Both the position numbers and the translations under genes were made by a program. From the NCBI RefSeq assembly GCF_014836445.1, contig NZ_JACSQV010000004.1:1-64000 (forward strand): 64,000 bases of DNA. The letters run 5' to 3'. A model generated the notes under the pieces. That model was not told the origin of the DNA. It saw only the letters and a list, made by a program, of their open reading frames with translations, and did not search any database. This document shows positions 29,316-39,500 of the stretch, piece by piece. Position 1 is the stretch's first letter. Each line of letters opens with the position of its first letter. The stretch is from Cellulomonas avistercoris. Lineage in GTDB: Bacteria; Actinomycetota; Actinomycetes; Actinomycetales; Cellulomonadaceae.

Positions 29316-32300
29316 ACGGACGACGAGCGGTGACAGGGCTACGGACGGCGGCGGTCGCGTCGGCGATGGCCCTGGTGGCCACCGGGCTGGCACCGGCCGC
29401 GTGGTCGGCTGGGACCAGGCCGTCGGCGCCGGCGGGGCCGACTTGCTCCGACGAGGTGGCCGACGAGGGCGCGGCCGTCGCGGTGGCCGTCGAGTGCGAT
29501 CGGGAGGTCGAGGTCCTCGACGCGCGCAGCGAGTGGGCCACCACGTTCGCGCTGCCGGACGGGTCGATGCGGCTGGACACGTCGATCGCGGCGGTGCGCA
29601 CGGACGTGAGCGGGGAGTGGGCGCCGGTCGACGCGTCGGTGGTCGAGGGTGAGGGCGGCCTGCAGGTCGCGTCGGCCGTCACGCCGATGACGTTCTCCGA
29701 CGGGTCGGACGGTGCGCCGCTGGCGCGGATCGAGCGTGACGGGCACGAGGTGGTGTTCGACGCCCCGTTCGACCTGCCCGCCCCGAGCGTGGACGGCTCG
29801 CAGGTCACCTACGCCGAGGTCCTGCCGGGCGTCGACCTGGTCGTCACGGTCAACGAGGACGCGACCGGCTTCTCCGAGGTCCTGCGCGTCGAGTCGCCCG
29901 AGGCGGCCGCGAACCCGGCTCTGGCGGAGCTGACGTTCGACGTCGAGACGTCCGACGGCATCGACCTGAAGGCGACCGACGGCGGCTTCGTCGCGGCCGA
30001 CGAGACCGGCGAGCCGGTCTTCACCAGCCCGGTACCGACCATGTGGGACTCGTCCACCGCGGCGCCGGGCTGGACGGGGGCCGCTGCCGCGCCCGACGCC
30101 GACGCCGACGCGACGGTCGCGCCCGCGCCGGGAGCGGCCGTCGCGGAGATGGCGAGCACGGTCGCCCCCGAGAGCGTCACCATCACCCCGGACGCCGATC
30201 TGCTCAGGGACGCCGGCACGCAGTGGCCCGTCTTCATCGACCCGGGCATCTCGGGACGGCTCCACCACTACACGGCCGTGCGCACCGTCATCGGCAGCGC
30301 CTTCAACTACGCGGGTGACGAGGGCGTGGGTCTGTGCGACCGCGGCGCGACGACGACCTGCTCGCACACCTTCCGCTCGCGCGTGCTGTGGATGTTCGCC
30401 GATCTGCAGACCGTCGGGAACCTCGAGCCGGGTGACGTCCAGAGCGCCGTGTTCGCCGCCACGGGGACCCACTCGTACTCGTGCACCCCGATGCCCGTGA
30501 CGCTGCACGCCGTCGCCGACTTCGACGCAGGCACCGTCTACCCGGGCGGTGGCTATTGGAAGGCGCTGCAGACGCAGACCATCACGCACCGCGCGGGGTG
30601 CGGTGCGGGCAAGGAGCCGCGTCGTATCGAGTTCGACGCGACCCAGCAGGCACGCGACGTGGCCGCGGCCAACACCGGTGTCGCGTCCTTCGGGATGGCC
30701 GCCGACGAGAGCTCCATGGCCTCGTGGAAGCGCTACGCCTGGGACGCGTCCTTCTCCGTCACGTACAACCGTGCGCCGAGCGCACCGGCGAACGCACGGA
30801 CCACCGCACCGGACACCGGGTGCGTCGTCGGCACCGGGCGCCCCTACATCCGCTACCTCCGCCCCGCGCTGCGGGCCGTCCTCAGCGACCCGGACGGCGG
30901 CAACGTCCAGGCGCACATCGACGTCGTCGACCTCGGCACCGGGGCGAAGGTCTGGGACCCGGCCCACTTCGCCGCGCAGGGCTCGGGCGTCGAGCACGCG
31001 CTGCAGATCCCGGAGAACGTCCTCAAGGACGGGCGCAGCTACCGGTGGAGCATCCAGGCGTGGGACGGGCAGCAGTTCGGCCCGTCGGCGTCGTGCGAGT
31101 TCACGGTCGACCTGACCGCACCGGTGACGCCCGTCGTCACGCCGGTGACGGGGAACAACCTGGCCGTCTACTCGGAGGGCCCGGTCCTGGCCGGCGGGGT
31201 CGGCCACGAGGGTCGCTTCACGTTCGCCGACGGCGGCTCGACGGACGTCCAGTACTACCGGTACACGTTCCTCGGTCAGCCGCAGCGGACGGTTCCCGTC
31301 GGCTCGACGGTGCCCTTCGTCCCCACCGAGGTCGGTAGCCAGACCCTCACCGTCGAGTCCATCGACCGCGCCGGCTGGGTCAGCCCCGCACGTCTGTACC
31401 GCTTCACCGTCAACTTCCCGGCGCTGAGCGACGCCTGGCACCTCGACGAGACGGGCGGCACCACCGCCGCCAACGTGAACGGCTCGACCCGCGTCCTGAC
31501 ACGGTCGAGCGGCACGACCGACGTCGACGGGCTCGGTGCCACGCACTTCGGGCGCACCGCGGACCGCGCGCTGCAGTTCGACGCCGCGTCCGACGCGGCG
31601 GTCTCGTCGCAGCCGGTCGTGCGGACCGACGGCTCGTACTCGGTGATGGCAACCGTCCGGCTCGACGACGTGGCCGGCACGTACGTCGCGGTCAGCCAGT
31701 CCGGGGCGCAGACCAGCGGGTTCGCGCTGGGTCACCGCGCCGATCCCGAGTGCCCCGAGGGCACCGACGGCCACTGCTGGGCGTTCTGGGCCACCGGGAC
31801 GGACTCCGCGTCGGCGACGCCCGTCGTCGTGCGCTCCGACGTGCCCGCGCGCGCCGGGCAGTGGGTCCAGCTCACGGGCATCCGCAACGCCGGCACCGGC
31901 GAGCTCGACCTCGCGGTCTGTGCGTACGGGGAGCCCGAGGAGCTCATGACGCCCCAGCCGGTCCTCGCCGGGGCGGTGGCCGCACCGACGGGCTGGGCGG
32001 CCGGCGGCGCCTTCCAGGTGGGACGCGGCGGCACGACCGCCGCACCGCAGCAGGGGTGGAAGGGTGCGGTGAACCAGGTCCGCACCTACACCGGCCCGCT
32101 GACGATCCTCAAGCTGCGCCAGTCGTGCGGCAACGTCGGCACGGTGCTCGCGCCGACCCTCGACGCGCTCCCGGCGTCCGAGCCGCCGCCGCCGGCCCCG
32201 GCGCCGCTGCCGCCCGTGAAGCCCGGTCAGCCCGGGTTCAACGCGGCGTACGTGGCGTCGCTCTACCGCGACGTCCTGGGCCGTGAGGCCGAGTACCGCG

Positions 32301-32860
32301 AGCTCGTGCACTGGGCGTCGAAGATCGACCGCGGCGCGACGCTGTCGGACGTCGCCAACGGCATCGTCGGCTCGGCCGAGTGGCGCCGCACGTTCGTCAC
32401 GCAGCAGTACGACCTGTTCCTCAGGCGCACGCCCGACGGCGGCGGCCTGAACGCGTGGCTGACCTGGTTCGACCAGGGCAAGGACACCTTCGCGATCGAG
32501 CACGGCTTCGTTAGCTCGGCCGAGTACTTCCGGCGCGTCGGCTCGAACGACACCGACCTGACCAAGGCGTTGTACCGCGACCTGCTGGGACGTGAGGCCA
32601 CGGCGTCCGAGGTCGGCTTCTGGAAGGGACGGATCGCCACGCACGGACGTGCCGCGCTGCTCCAGGAGGTCGTCTACTCCCACGAGCACGTGAACCGCGT
32701 GGTCGACCAGCGGTACCAGCAGATGCTGGGTCGGCCGGTCGACGCCGCCGGCCTCAGCATGTCCGCCGACTCCCTGTGGCACGGCGGCACGGTCCAGCAG
32801 CTCCTCGTCCGGCTGGCCCTCAGCAACGAGTACAAGAACGGACGTGTGCGAGCGCTGTGA
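29312..32860 (+). CDS. Array gene B: secreted chassis protein with DUF4214 tail
   Basis: An 1182-residue paralogue of gene A with the same domain order throughout. The signal peptide (VNGRRAVTGLRTAAVASAMA) is nearly the same as in A and C. The tail again carries DUF4214 units (SLYRDVLGREAEYRELVHWA, ALYRDLLGREATASEVGFW) and ends SNEYKNGRVRAL. The middle of the tail diverges from A more than the chassis does. GTG 29312 overlaps A's stop by 4 bases and its own stop overlaps C, so A, B and C form a coupled operon. DUF4214 resembles phycobilisome-linker-like domains found in secreted proteins; no catalytic residues are evident. Confidence 0.85.
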   Translation: MNGRRAVTGLRTAAVASAMALVATGLAPAAWSAGTRPSAPAGPTCSDEVADEGAAVAVAVECDREVEVLDARSEWATTFALPDGSMRLDTSIAAVRTDVSGEWAPVDASVVEGEGGLQVASAVTPMTFSDGSDGAPLARIERDGHEVVFDAPFDLPAPSVDGSQVTYAEVLPGVDLVVTVNEDATGFSEVLRVESPEAAANPALAELTFDVETSDGIDLKATDGGFVAADETGEPVFTSPVPTMWDSSTAAPGWTGAAAAPDADADATVAPAPGAAVAEMASTVAPESVTITPDADLLRDAGTQWPVFIDPGISGRLHHYTAVRTVIGSAFNYAGDEGVGLCDRGATTTCSHTFRSRVLWMFADLQTVGNLEPGDVQSAVFAATGTHSYSCTPMPVTLHAVADFDAGTVYPGGGYWKALQTQTITHRAGCGAGKEPRRIEFDATQQARDVAAANTGVASFGMAADESSMASWKRYAWDASFSVTYNRAPSAPANARTTAPDTGCVVGTGRPYIRYLRPALRAVLSDPDGGNVQAHIDVVDLGTGAKVWDPAHFAAQGSGVEHALQIPENVLKDGRSYRWSIQAWDGQQFGPSASCEFTVDLTAPVTPVVTPVTGNNLAVYSEGPVLAGGVGHEGRFTFADGGSTDVQYYRYTFLGQPQRTVPVGSTVPFVPTEVGSQTLTVESIDRAGWVSPARLYRFTVNFPALSDAWHLDETGGTTAANVNGSTRVLTRSSGTTDVDGLGATHFGRTADRALQFDAASDAAVSSQPVVRTDGSYSVMATVRLDDVAGTYVAVSQSGAQTSGFALGHRADPECPEGTDGHCWAFWATGTDSASATPVVVRSDVPARAGQWVQLTGIRNAGTGELDLAVCAYGEPEELMTPQPVLAGAVAAPTGWAAGGAFQVGRGGTTAAPQQGWKGAVNQVRTYTGPLTILKLRQSCGNVGTVLAPTLDALPASEPPPPAPAPLPPVKPGQPGFNAAYVASLYRDVLGREAEYRELVHWASKIDRGATLSDVANGIVGSAEWRRTFVTQQYDLFLRRTPDGGGLNAWLTWFDQGKDTFAIEHGFVSSAEYFRRVGSNDTDLTKALYRDLLGREATASEVGFWKGRIATHGRAALLQEVVYSHEHVNRVVDQRYQQMLGRPVDAAGLSMSADSLWHGGTVQQLLVRLALSNEYKNGRVRAL

Positions 32861-35800
32861 ACCGACGACGAGTGGTGACCGGGCTGCGGACGGCGGCCGT
32901 CGCGTCGGCGCTGGCGCTGGTGGCGGCCGGGCTGGCCCCGGCCGCCTGGGCCGATGCGCCGGCAGTGCCCGCGTCCCCGGCGCCTGCGACCTGCACCGAC
33001 GAGGTGGCCGACGAGACCGCGGCCGCGGCGCTCGCCGCGCAGTGCGACCGTGAGGTCGAGGTGCTCGACGCACGCAGCGAGTGGGCGACGACGTACGCGC
33101 TGCCGGACGGCACGATGCGCCTCGACACGTCGATCGCGGCCGTGCGCACGGACGCGTCGGGCGAGTGGGAGCCCGTCGACGCGTCCGTCGTCGAGGGCGA
33201 CGGCGGCCTGGTGGTCGCCTCGGCGGTCACGCCGATGGTGTTCTCCGACGGGTCCGCCGGCCAGCCGCTGGCCCGGATCGAGCGCGACGGCCACGAGCTG
33301 ACGTTCGACGCACCGTTCGACCTGCCCGAGCCCACCGTCGACGGTGCGCAGGTGACGTACGCCGAGGTCCTGCCCGGTGTCGACCTGGTGCTCACGGTCA
33401 ACGAGGACGCCACGGGCTTCTCGGAGGTGCTGCGTGTCGAGTCACCCGAGGCGGCCGCGCACCCGGCGCTGGCGGAGCTGACGTTCGACGTCGAGACGTC
33501 CGACGGGATCGCGCTGCAGCCCACCGACGGGGCGTTCGTCGCCGCCGACGGGTCGGGTGCGCCGGTGTTCACCAGCCCGGTCCCGACCATGTGGGACTCC
33601 AGCACGGTCGCGTCCGTCCCGGGCTGGGGCGGCGGGCCCGACCGGGGCGTCGGCCCGACCGCCGACGAGGTCGACCCGACGGTCGCGCCCGCGCCCGGCG
33701 CCGAGGTCGCCGCCATGGTCAGCGAGGTCGACGACGACACGGTGACCATCACCCCGGACGCCGAGCTCGTCGCCGACCCCGCCACCGAGTGGCCCGTCTT
33801 CATCGACCCCGGCATCTCCGGGTCGCTGCACCACTACACGGCCGTGCGCACCGCCTTCGGCAGCGCCTATAACTTCGCCGGCGACGAGGGTGTCGGCCTG
33901 TGCGACCGCGGCGCGACGAGCACGTGCCCGCAGACGTTCCGCAGCCGCATCCTGTGGCAGTTCGAGGGCCTGCAGGCGCTGGGCAACCTCGAGCCCGGTG
34001 ACGTGCTCGGCGCCGTCTTCGCCGCGACGGGCACGCACTCGTACTCGTGCACCCCGATGCCCGTGACGTTGTACGCGGTCGCCAACTTCGACCAGAGCAC
34101 CGTCTACCCCGGCGGCGGGTACTGGCAGCCGTTGCAGACCCACAACATCACGCACCGGGCGGGGTGCGGCGCCGGCAAGGAGCCGCGTCGCATCGAGTTC
34201 GACGCGACGTGGCAGGCGCAGGCCGTCGCGTCGGCGAACACCGGCAACGCCTCCTTCGGCATGGCCGCCGACGAGGGCTCGATGATGTCCTGGAAGCGGT
34301 ACGCCTGGGACGCGTCGTTCTCCGTCACGTACAACCGGCCGCCCGCCGCCGCCCAGAACGCGCGCACGACCGCGCCGTACACGGCGTGCCGCACCGGCGC
34401 CGCCCGCCCCGCGCTGCGCAGCGTGACCCCGGTGCTGCGCGCCGTCCTCACGGACCCCGACGGCGGCAACCTGCACGGCCAGTTCGTCGTCGACGACATC
34501 GCGACGGGCGCGCGGGTGTGGGGCTCCGGCTGGCTGCCCGCCCAGGGCACCGGCTCGGAGCAGGCCACGGCCGTGCCGTCCGGCGTCCTCGCCGGTGGGC
34601 GCGTGTACCGGTGGAGCGTCCTCGGTGGTGACGGCATCACGACCGGCCCCGCCGTCGCGTGCGAGTTCGTGACGGACCTCGCCCCGCCCGTGATCCCGAC
34701 GGTGACGCCCGTGGCCGACATGCCGGCGGTCTACGCCGAGGACGCGACGCGCGGCGGCATCGGCATCGAGGGTCGGTTCACGCTCGACCCGGGGACGTCC
34801 ACGGACGTCGCGGCCTTCCGGTACGAGGTCTCCGGCCAGCAGATCCGCACCGTCCCCGCGACCTACCGGACGATCGCCGTCGTGCCCACCACCATCGGCT
34901 CGCACACGCTGAAGGTCGAGTCCATCGACAAGGCCGGGTGGGCGAGCCCCGCCCGGGTCTACCGGTTCACGGTCGCGTCCGCGGGCGTGAGCGACGCGTG
35001 GGCGTTCGACGAGGAGTCGGGCTCGACCGCCGCGAACCACACGGCCGCGAACCGCCCGCTCACGCTCACCGGTGCCGTGAGCCGCGTCGACGGCCCGCGT
35101 GCCGGTGACCGCGCCCTCCAGCTCGCCGGCGGCGCGGCGACGTCCACGACGCCGATCGTGCGCACCGACGGCAGCTACACCGTGATGGCCACGGTCCGGC
35201 TGGATCGCGTCGACCGGACCGCGACCGCGGTGAGCCAGGACGGCACGACCGTGAGCGGCTTCGAGCTCGGCCTGCGCGCGGAGGGCGACTGCCCCGAAGG
35301 CGTCGGTGACAGCTGCTGGGCTTTCAGCACGCCCGCGTCCGACACGTCGTCGGCCACGGTGGCCGTCGCGGCGTCCGACAAGCCGGCGGTGGCCGGTGAG
35401 TGGGTCATGCTCATCGCCGTCCGGGACGTCACGGCCGGCACGCTGCAGCTCGCGGTGTGCTCGCTGGGTGACCGCGAGGCGCCCTTCAGCGAGCCGCCGA
35501 CGGTGAGCAGTGCCGCGTCCGTGGGGACCCCCGCCACGCTGGGTGCGTTCCGCGTCGGGCACGGCAGGGCCGGCGGCGTACCCGCGCGCCACTGGCCCGG
35601 TGCGGTCGCGCAGGTCCGCACCTACACCGGCGTGGTCTCCGTCGAGCGGCTGCGCCTCACGTGCAGCAACCCGACCGCGATCGTCCCGGAGCTCAGCCCG
35701 GTGCCCACGCCGCCACCCGCCCCGAGCCCGCTGCCCTCGCCCCCGGCGTACTACCCCGGTTACGCGGGCTCGGTCCACGTCATGCGCGGCGCCGCCTGGT

Positions 35801-36438
35801 ACGTCAACGGGCCCGGCGACCCGTCCGACGCGACCGCCGTCTTCGGCTTCGGCATCGGCACGGACACGCCCGTCGTCGGCGACTGGAACGGTGACGGCGT
35901 CGACACCGTCGGCATCTTCCGCGGCTCCGAGTGGAGCCTCAACGACGGCAACGACGGCAGCGCCCCCGAGCGGGTGTTCAACTACGGCGTCGCCAGCGAC
36001 CGACCCGTCGTCGGCGACTGGAACGGTGACGGCGTCGACACCGTCGGCATCTTCCGGGGCGGGGTCTGGAACCTCAACGACCAGAACGACGGATCGGCGC
36101 CGGAGCGGGTCTTCACGTACGGCAACACCGGCGACATCCCGGTGTTCGGCGACTGGAACGGCGACGGCGTCGACACCGTCGGCGTCTTCCGCGGCGGCTG
36201 GTGGTACCTCAACGACCAGAACGACTCGTCCGCCCCGGAGCACGTGTTCGGCTACGGCAACGCCGACGACGTGCCCGTGGCGGGGGACTGGAACCGTGAC
36301 GGCATCGACACCGTGGGCGTCTTCCGGCAGGGGTCCTGGCACCTCAACGACGAGAACGACGGCTCTGCGCCCGAGTACGCCTTCCTGTTCGGCGCTCCGG
36401 GGGACATCCCGGCGCGCGGCTCCGGCCTGCGGCGATGA
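32857..36438 (+). CDS. Array gene C: secreted chassis protein with VCBS-like WNGDG repeat tail
   Basis: A 1193-residue paralogue sharing the chassis of A and B (signal peptide, RHS-type N-terminal domain, DNRLRE-like, Ig-like and LamG-like regions to about residue 950). Its tail (about 962-1193) is unrelated to DUF4214. It has four 45-residue repeats built on GDWNGDGVDTVGIFR, with Asp/Asn-rich loops that probably bind calcium, forming a propeller-like fold, and a truncated fifth unit. GTG 32857 overlaps B's stop (GTGA). The chassis is more diverged here than between A and B. It is an extracellular protein of unknown function; repeat tails of this kind often bind glycans or surfaces. Confidence 0.85.
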   Translation: MNRRRVVTGLRTAAVASALALVAAGLAPAAWADAPAVPASPAPATCTDEVADETAAAALAAQCDREVEVLDARSEWATTYALPDGTMRLDTSIAAVRTDASGEWEPVDASVVEGDGGLVVASAVTPMVFSDGSAGQPLARIERDGHELTFDAPFDLPEPTVDGAQVTYAEVLPGVDLVLTVNEDATGFSEVLRVESPEAAAHPALAELTFDVETSDGIALQPTDGAFVAADGSGAPVFTSPVPTMWDSSTVASVPGWGGGPDRGVGPTADEVDPTVAPAPGAEVAAMVSEVDDDTVTITPDAELVADPATEWPVFIDPGISGSLHHYTAVRTAFGSAYNFAGDEGVGLCDRGATSTCPQTFRSRILWQFEGLQALGNLEPGDVLGAVFAATGTHSYSCTPMPVTLYAVANFDQSTVYPGGGYWQPLQTHNITHRAGCGAGKEPRRIEFDATWQAQAVASANTGNASFGMAADEGSMMSWKRYAWDASFSVTYNRPPAAAQNARTTAPYTACRTGAARPALRSVTPVLRAVLTDPDGGNLHGQFVVDDIATGARVWGSGWLPAQGTGSEQATAVPSGVLAGGRVYRWSVLGGDGITTGPAVACEFVTDLAPPVIPTVTPVADMPAVYAEDATRGGIGIEGRFTLDPGTSTDVAAFRYEVSGQQIRTVPATYRTIAVVPTTIGSHTLKVESIDKAGWASPARVYRFTVASAGVSDAWAFDEESGSTAANHTAANRPLTLTGAVSRVDGPRAGDRALQLAGGAATSTTPIVRTDGSYTVMATVRLDRVDRTATAVSQDGTTVSGFELGLRAEGDCPEGVGDSCWAFSTPASDTSSATVAVAASDKPAVAGEWVMLIAVRDVTAGTLQLAVCSLGDREAPFSEPPTVSSAASVGTPATLGAFRVGHGRAGGVPARHWPGAVAQVRTYTGVVSVERLRLTCSNPTAIVPELSPVPTPPPAPSPLPSPPAYYPGYAGSVHVMRGAAWYVNGPGDPSDATAVFGFGIGTDTPVVGDWNGDGVDTVGIFRGSEWSLNDGNDGSAPERVFNYGVASDRPVVGDWNGDGVDTVGIFRGGVWNLNDQNDGSAPERVFTYGNTGDIPVFGDWNGDGVDTVGVFRGGWWYLNDQNDSSAPEHVFGYGNADDVPVAGDWNRDGIDTVGVFRQGSWHLNDENDGSAPEYAFLFGAPGDIPARGSGLRR
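35878..36418 (+). repeat. Four 135-bp tandem coding repeats in gene C
   Basis: Repeat units start at 35878, 36013, 36148 and 36283, each exactly 135 bp apart, and encode GDWNGDG-type 45-residue units. A degenerate fifth unit ends the gene. Confidence 0.85.
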
Positions 36439-36500
36439 CGCCGCGCCCACCCCACCGACCGTCCCGGACCGGGCGAACCGCACGAGGAGACGAGACGACT

Positions 36501-39500
36501 GTGACGAGCAACGGGGGGCGCACGCGCGCCGCATGGGCCCTGGCGACGGCGGCGGCACTGGCCCTGGCGGGTGCCGCACCCGTCGCGCAGGCGGCCGGAC
36601 CTCGACCCGCGCCGCCCGCCGCCGCCCCGGCGTGTGCCGACAGCGCACCGGAGGTCGACGCGGCGGGCGCGCTCGCCGCGCGGTGCGACCGCGAGGTGGA
36701 GGTCCTGGACGAGCGCAGCGAGTGGGCCACGACCTTCGCGCTGCCGGACGGGTCGATGCGCCTGGACACGTCGATCGCGGCGGTGCGGACCGACGTGAGC
36801 GGGGAGTGGGAGCCGGTCGACGCCTCGGTCGTCGAGGGCGACGGCGGCCTGCAGGTCGCGTCGGCCGTGACGCCGATGACGTTCTCCGACGGTTCGGACG
36901 GTGCACCGCTGGCGCGCATCGAGCGCGACGGGCACGAGGTCGTCTTCGACGCGCCGTTCGACCTGCCCGCCCCGAGCGTCGACGGCTCGCAGGTCACGTA
37001 CGACGAGGTCCTGCCCGGGGTCGACCTGGTCGTCACGGTCAACGAGGACGCGACCGGCTTCTCCGAGGTGCTGCGCGTCGAGTCGCCCGAGGCGGCCGCC
37101 CACCCGGCGCTGGCCGAGCTGACGTTCGACGTCGAGACCTCCGAGGGCATCGACCTGGAGCAGACGGACGGTGGCTTCGTGGCCGCCGACGAGTCCGGCG
37201 AGCCCCTGTTCACCAGCCCTCTCCCCACCATGTGGGACTCGGGCACCGGGCGTCCCGCGCCGTCGTCGTGGCTGGGGGGCCCGGCCCTCGCGGCGAGCGC
37301 GACCTCGGACGCCCCGGACCCCGCCGTCGCACCGGCCGCCGGCGCCGACGTCGTCGCGATGGACGCGCAGGTCGCGCCCGACGCCGTGACCATCACGCCG
37401 GACGCCGACCTCCTGGCCGACCCCGCCACGCAGTGGCCCGTGTTCATCGACCCGGGCATGTCCGGGTCGCTCAACCAGCGCACCGCGGTGCGCACCGTCG
37501 TCGGGACCGCCTACAACTTCGCGGGCGACGAGGGCGTCGGCCTGTGCGACCGCGGCGCCACCACGACGTGCTCGCACACGTTCCGCAGCCGCGTGCTGTG
37601 GCAGTTCGCCGGGCTGCAGGCCCTGGGCAACCTCGAGCCGTCCGACGTCCAGAGCGCCGTCTTCGCCGTCACCGGGACGCACTCGTACTCCTGCACGCCG
37701 ATGCCGGTCACGCTCTACGCCGTCTCCGACTTCGACGCGGGCACCGTCTACCCGGGTGGTGGCTACTGGCAGCCGATCCAGACGCACAACATCACGCACC
37801 GCGCGGGCTGCGGTGCGGGCAAGGAGCCGCGGCGCATCGAGTTCGACGCCACGTGGCAGGCGCAGGCCGTCGCCACGGCGAACAGCGGCCTCGCGTCGTT
37901 CGGCATCGCCGCTGACGAGGGCTCGATGATGTCCTGGAAGCGTTACGCCTGGGACGCCACCTTCTCGGTCAGCTACAACCGGCCGCCGTCGGCACCCGTG
38001 AACGCGCGCACGACCGCACCGGACTCGGCCTGCGTCAGCGGCGCCTTCCGGCCGGCGATCCGCAGCTTCACCCCGGTGCTGCGCGCCGTCCTGCACGACC
38101 CCGACGGCGGCAACGTGCACCCCCGGTTCGTCATCGACGACGTCGCGTCGGGCAGCCCGGTCTGGGATACAGGGTGGATGGCCGCCCAGGGTTCGGGTGC
38201 CGAGCACGCCGTGCAGGCCGGGGGCAACCTGACCGAGGGCCGGGTCTACCGCTGGAGCGTCTCCGGCGGTGACGGCATCGCGGCGAGTCCCTGGGTCTCG
38301 TGCGAGTTCACGATCGACCGCACCCCACCGCCGATGCCCGGCGTCGACGCCGTGGCAGGTCTGCAGGCGACGTACACGAAGGACGCGACGTCCGGCGGTA
38401 TCGGGCAGCCAGGGCTCTTCCGGTTCTCCGCCGCGGGTGCGACCGACGTCGACCACTACCTGTTCTCCCTGAACAGCCAGGCGCTGAACATGTCGGTGCC
38501 GGGCGACACGCCGCAAGCAGTGCTGACGCCAACAGCGGTCGGGACCCAAACGTTGTACGCGCAGGCCGTCGACCGTGCCGGCAACGTCAGCCCCACGCAG
38601 ACATTCCGGTTCACGGTGGCTCCGGCCGCGATCACCGACGCGTGGCAGCTCGACGAGGCGTCGGGGAGTACTGCCGTCAACGTGGTACAGGGTCGCCCGC
38701 CGCTGGCGGTGTCGCCCGGCGTGGCGCGCGTGCCCGGGGTGATCCCCTCGCTCGGTGAGGCCGAGGGTGAGCGTGCGCTGCTCTTCGACGGACCGACGGA
38801 CACCGCGGGGACCACGACCCCCGTGGTGCGGACGGACTCGTTCTCGGTGACGGCCGTGGTGCGAGCGGACCAGGCGGCACGTGCCGCGACTGCCGTCAGC
38901 CAGGACGGGTTCCAGGTCAGCGGTTTCGAGCTCGGACTGTCGGCCAGTGGGTGCCCGACCGGGATGCCGTTGTGCTGGGCGTTCTCCATGCGCTCGGCGG
39001 ACTCCGACACGGCTCCTCGGGCCGTGGCGACGTCGTCGGCGCCCGTGGTCGCGGGCGAGTGGGTCCAGGTGACGGGTACGCGCAACGCGTCGAGCGGGAC
39101 GCTGCAGGTGACGGTCTGCACGCTGGGGTCGCTCGAGTCGCCCGGTGACCGGTCACCCGAGGAGGGCGCCGTGGTCACGTCGGGCAGCCGGTGGATGGGC
39201 GTGCGCGGCTTCCAGCTCGGCCGCGGGCTGGCCGGGGGTGCCGCAGCGAACACGTGGCTGGGTGCTGTCGGTCAGGTCCGCGTCTACGCGGGAATTGTGT
39301 CCATCGAGCGGTTGCGCACCTCGTGCGGCCACACCGAGTCGATCCCCACTCCGTCGGGCACGACGCCGGCGGCACTGCCCGCGGCGAAGAACGCCAGCGG
39401 CATCGACCTCGACGGCAACGGCAAGGCCGACGCGTTCTGGAACAGCCCGAACGACGGCCGGTGGCGCGTCTCCTTCGACGGCAAGACGTCCTGGACCGCG

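Noticed and set aside
35878..36418. Regular 135-bp repeats considered as a CRISPR or satellite array
   Set aside because: The units are in-frame coding repeats (GDWNGDG). There is no short repeat/variable spacer structure.
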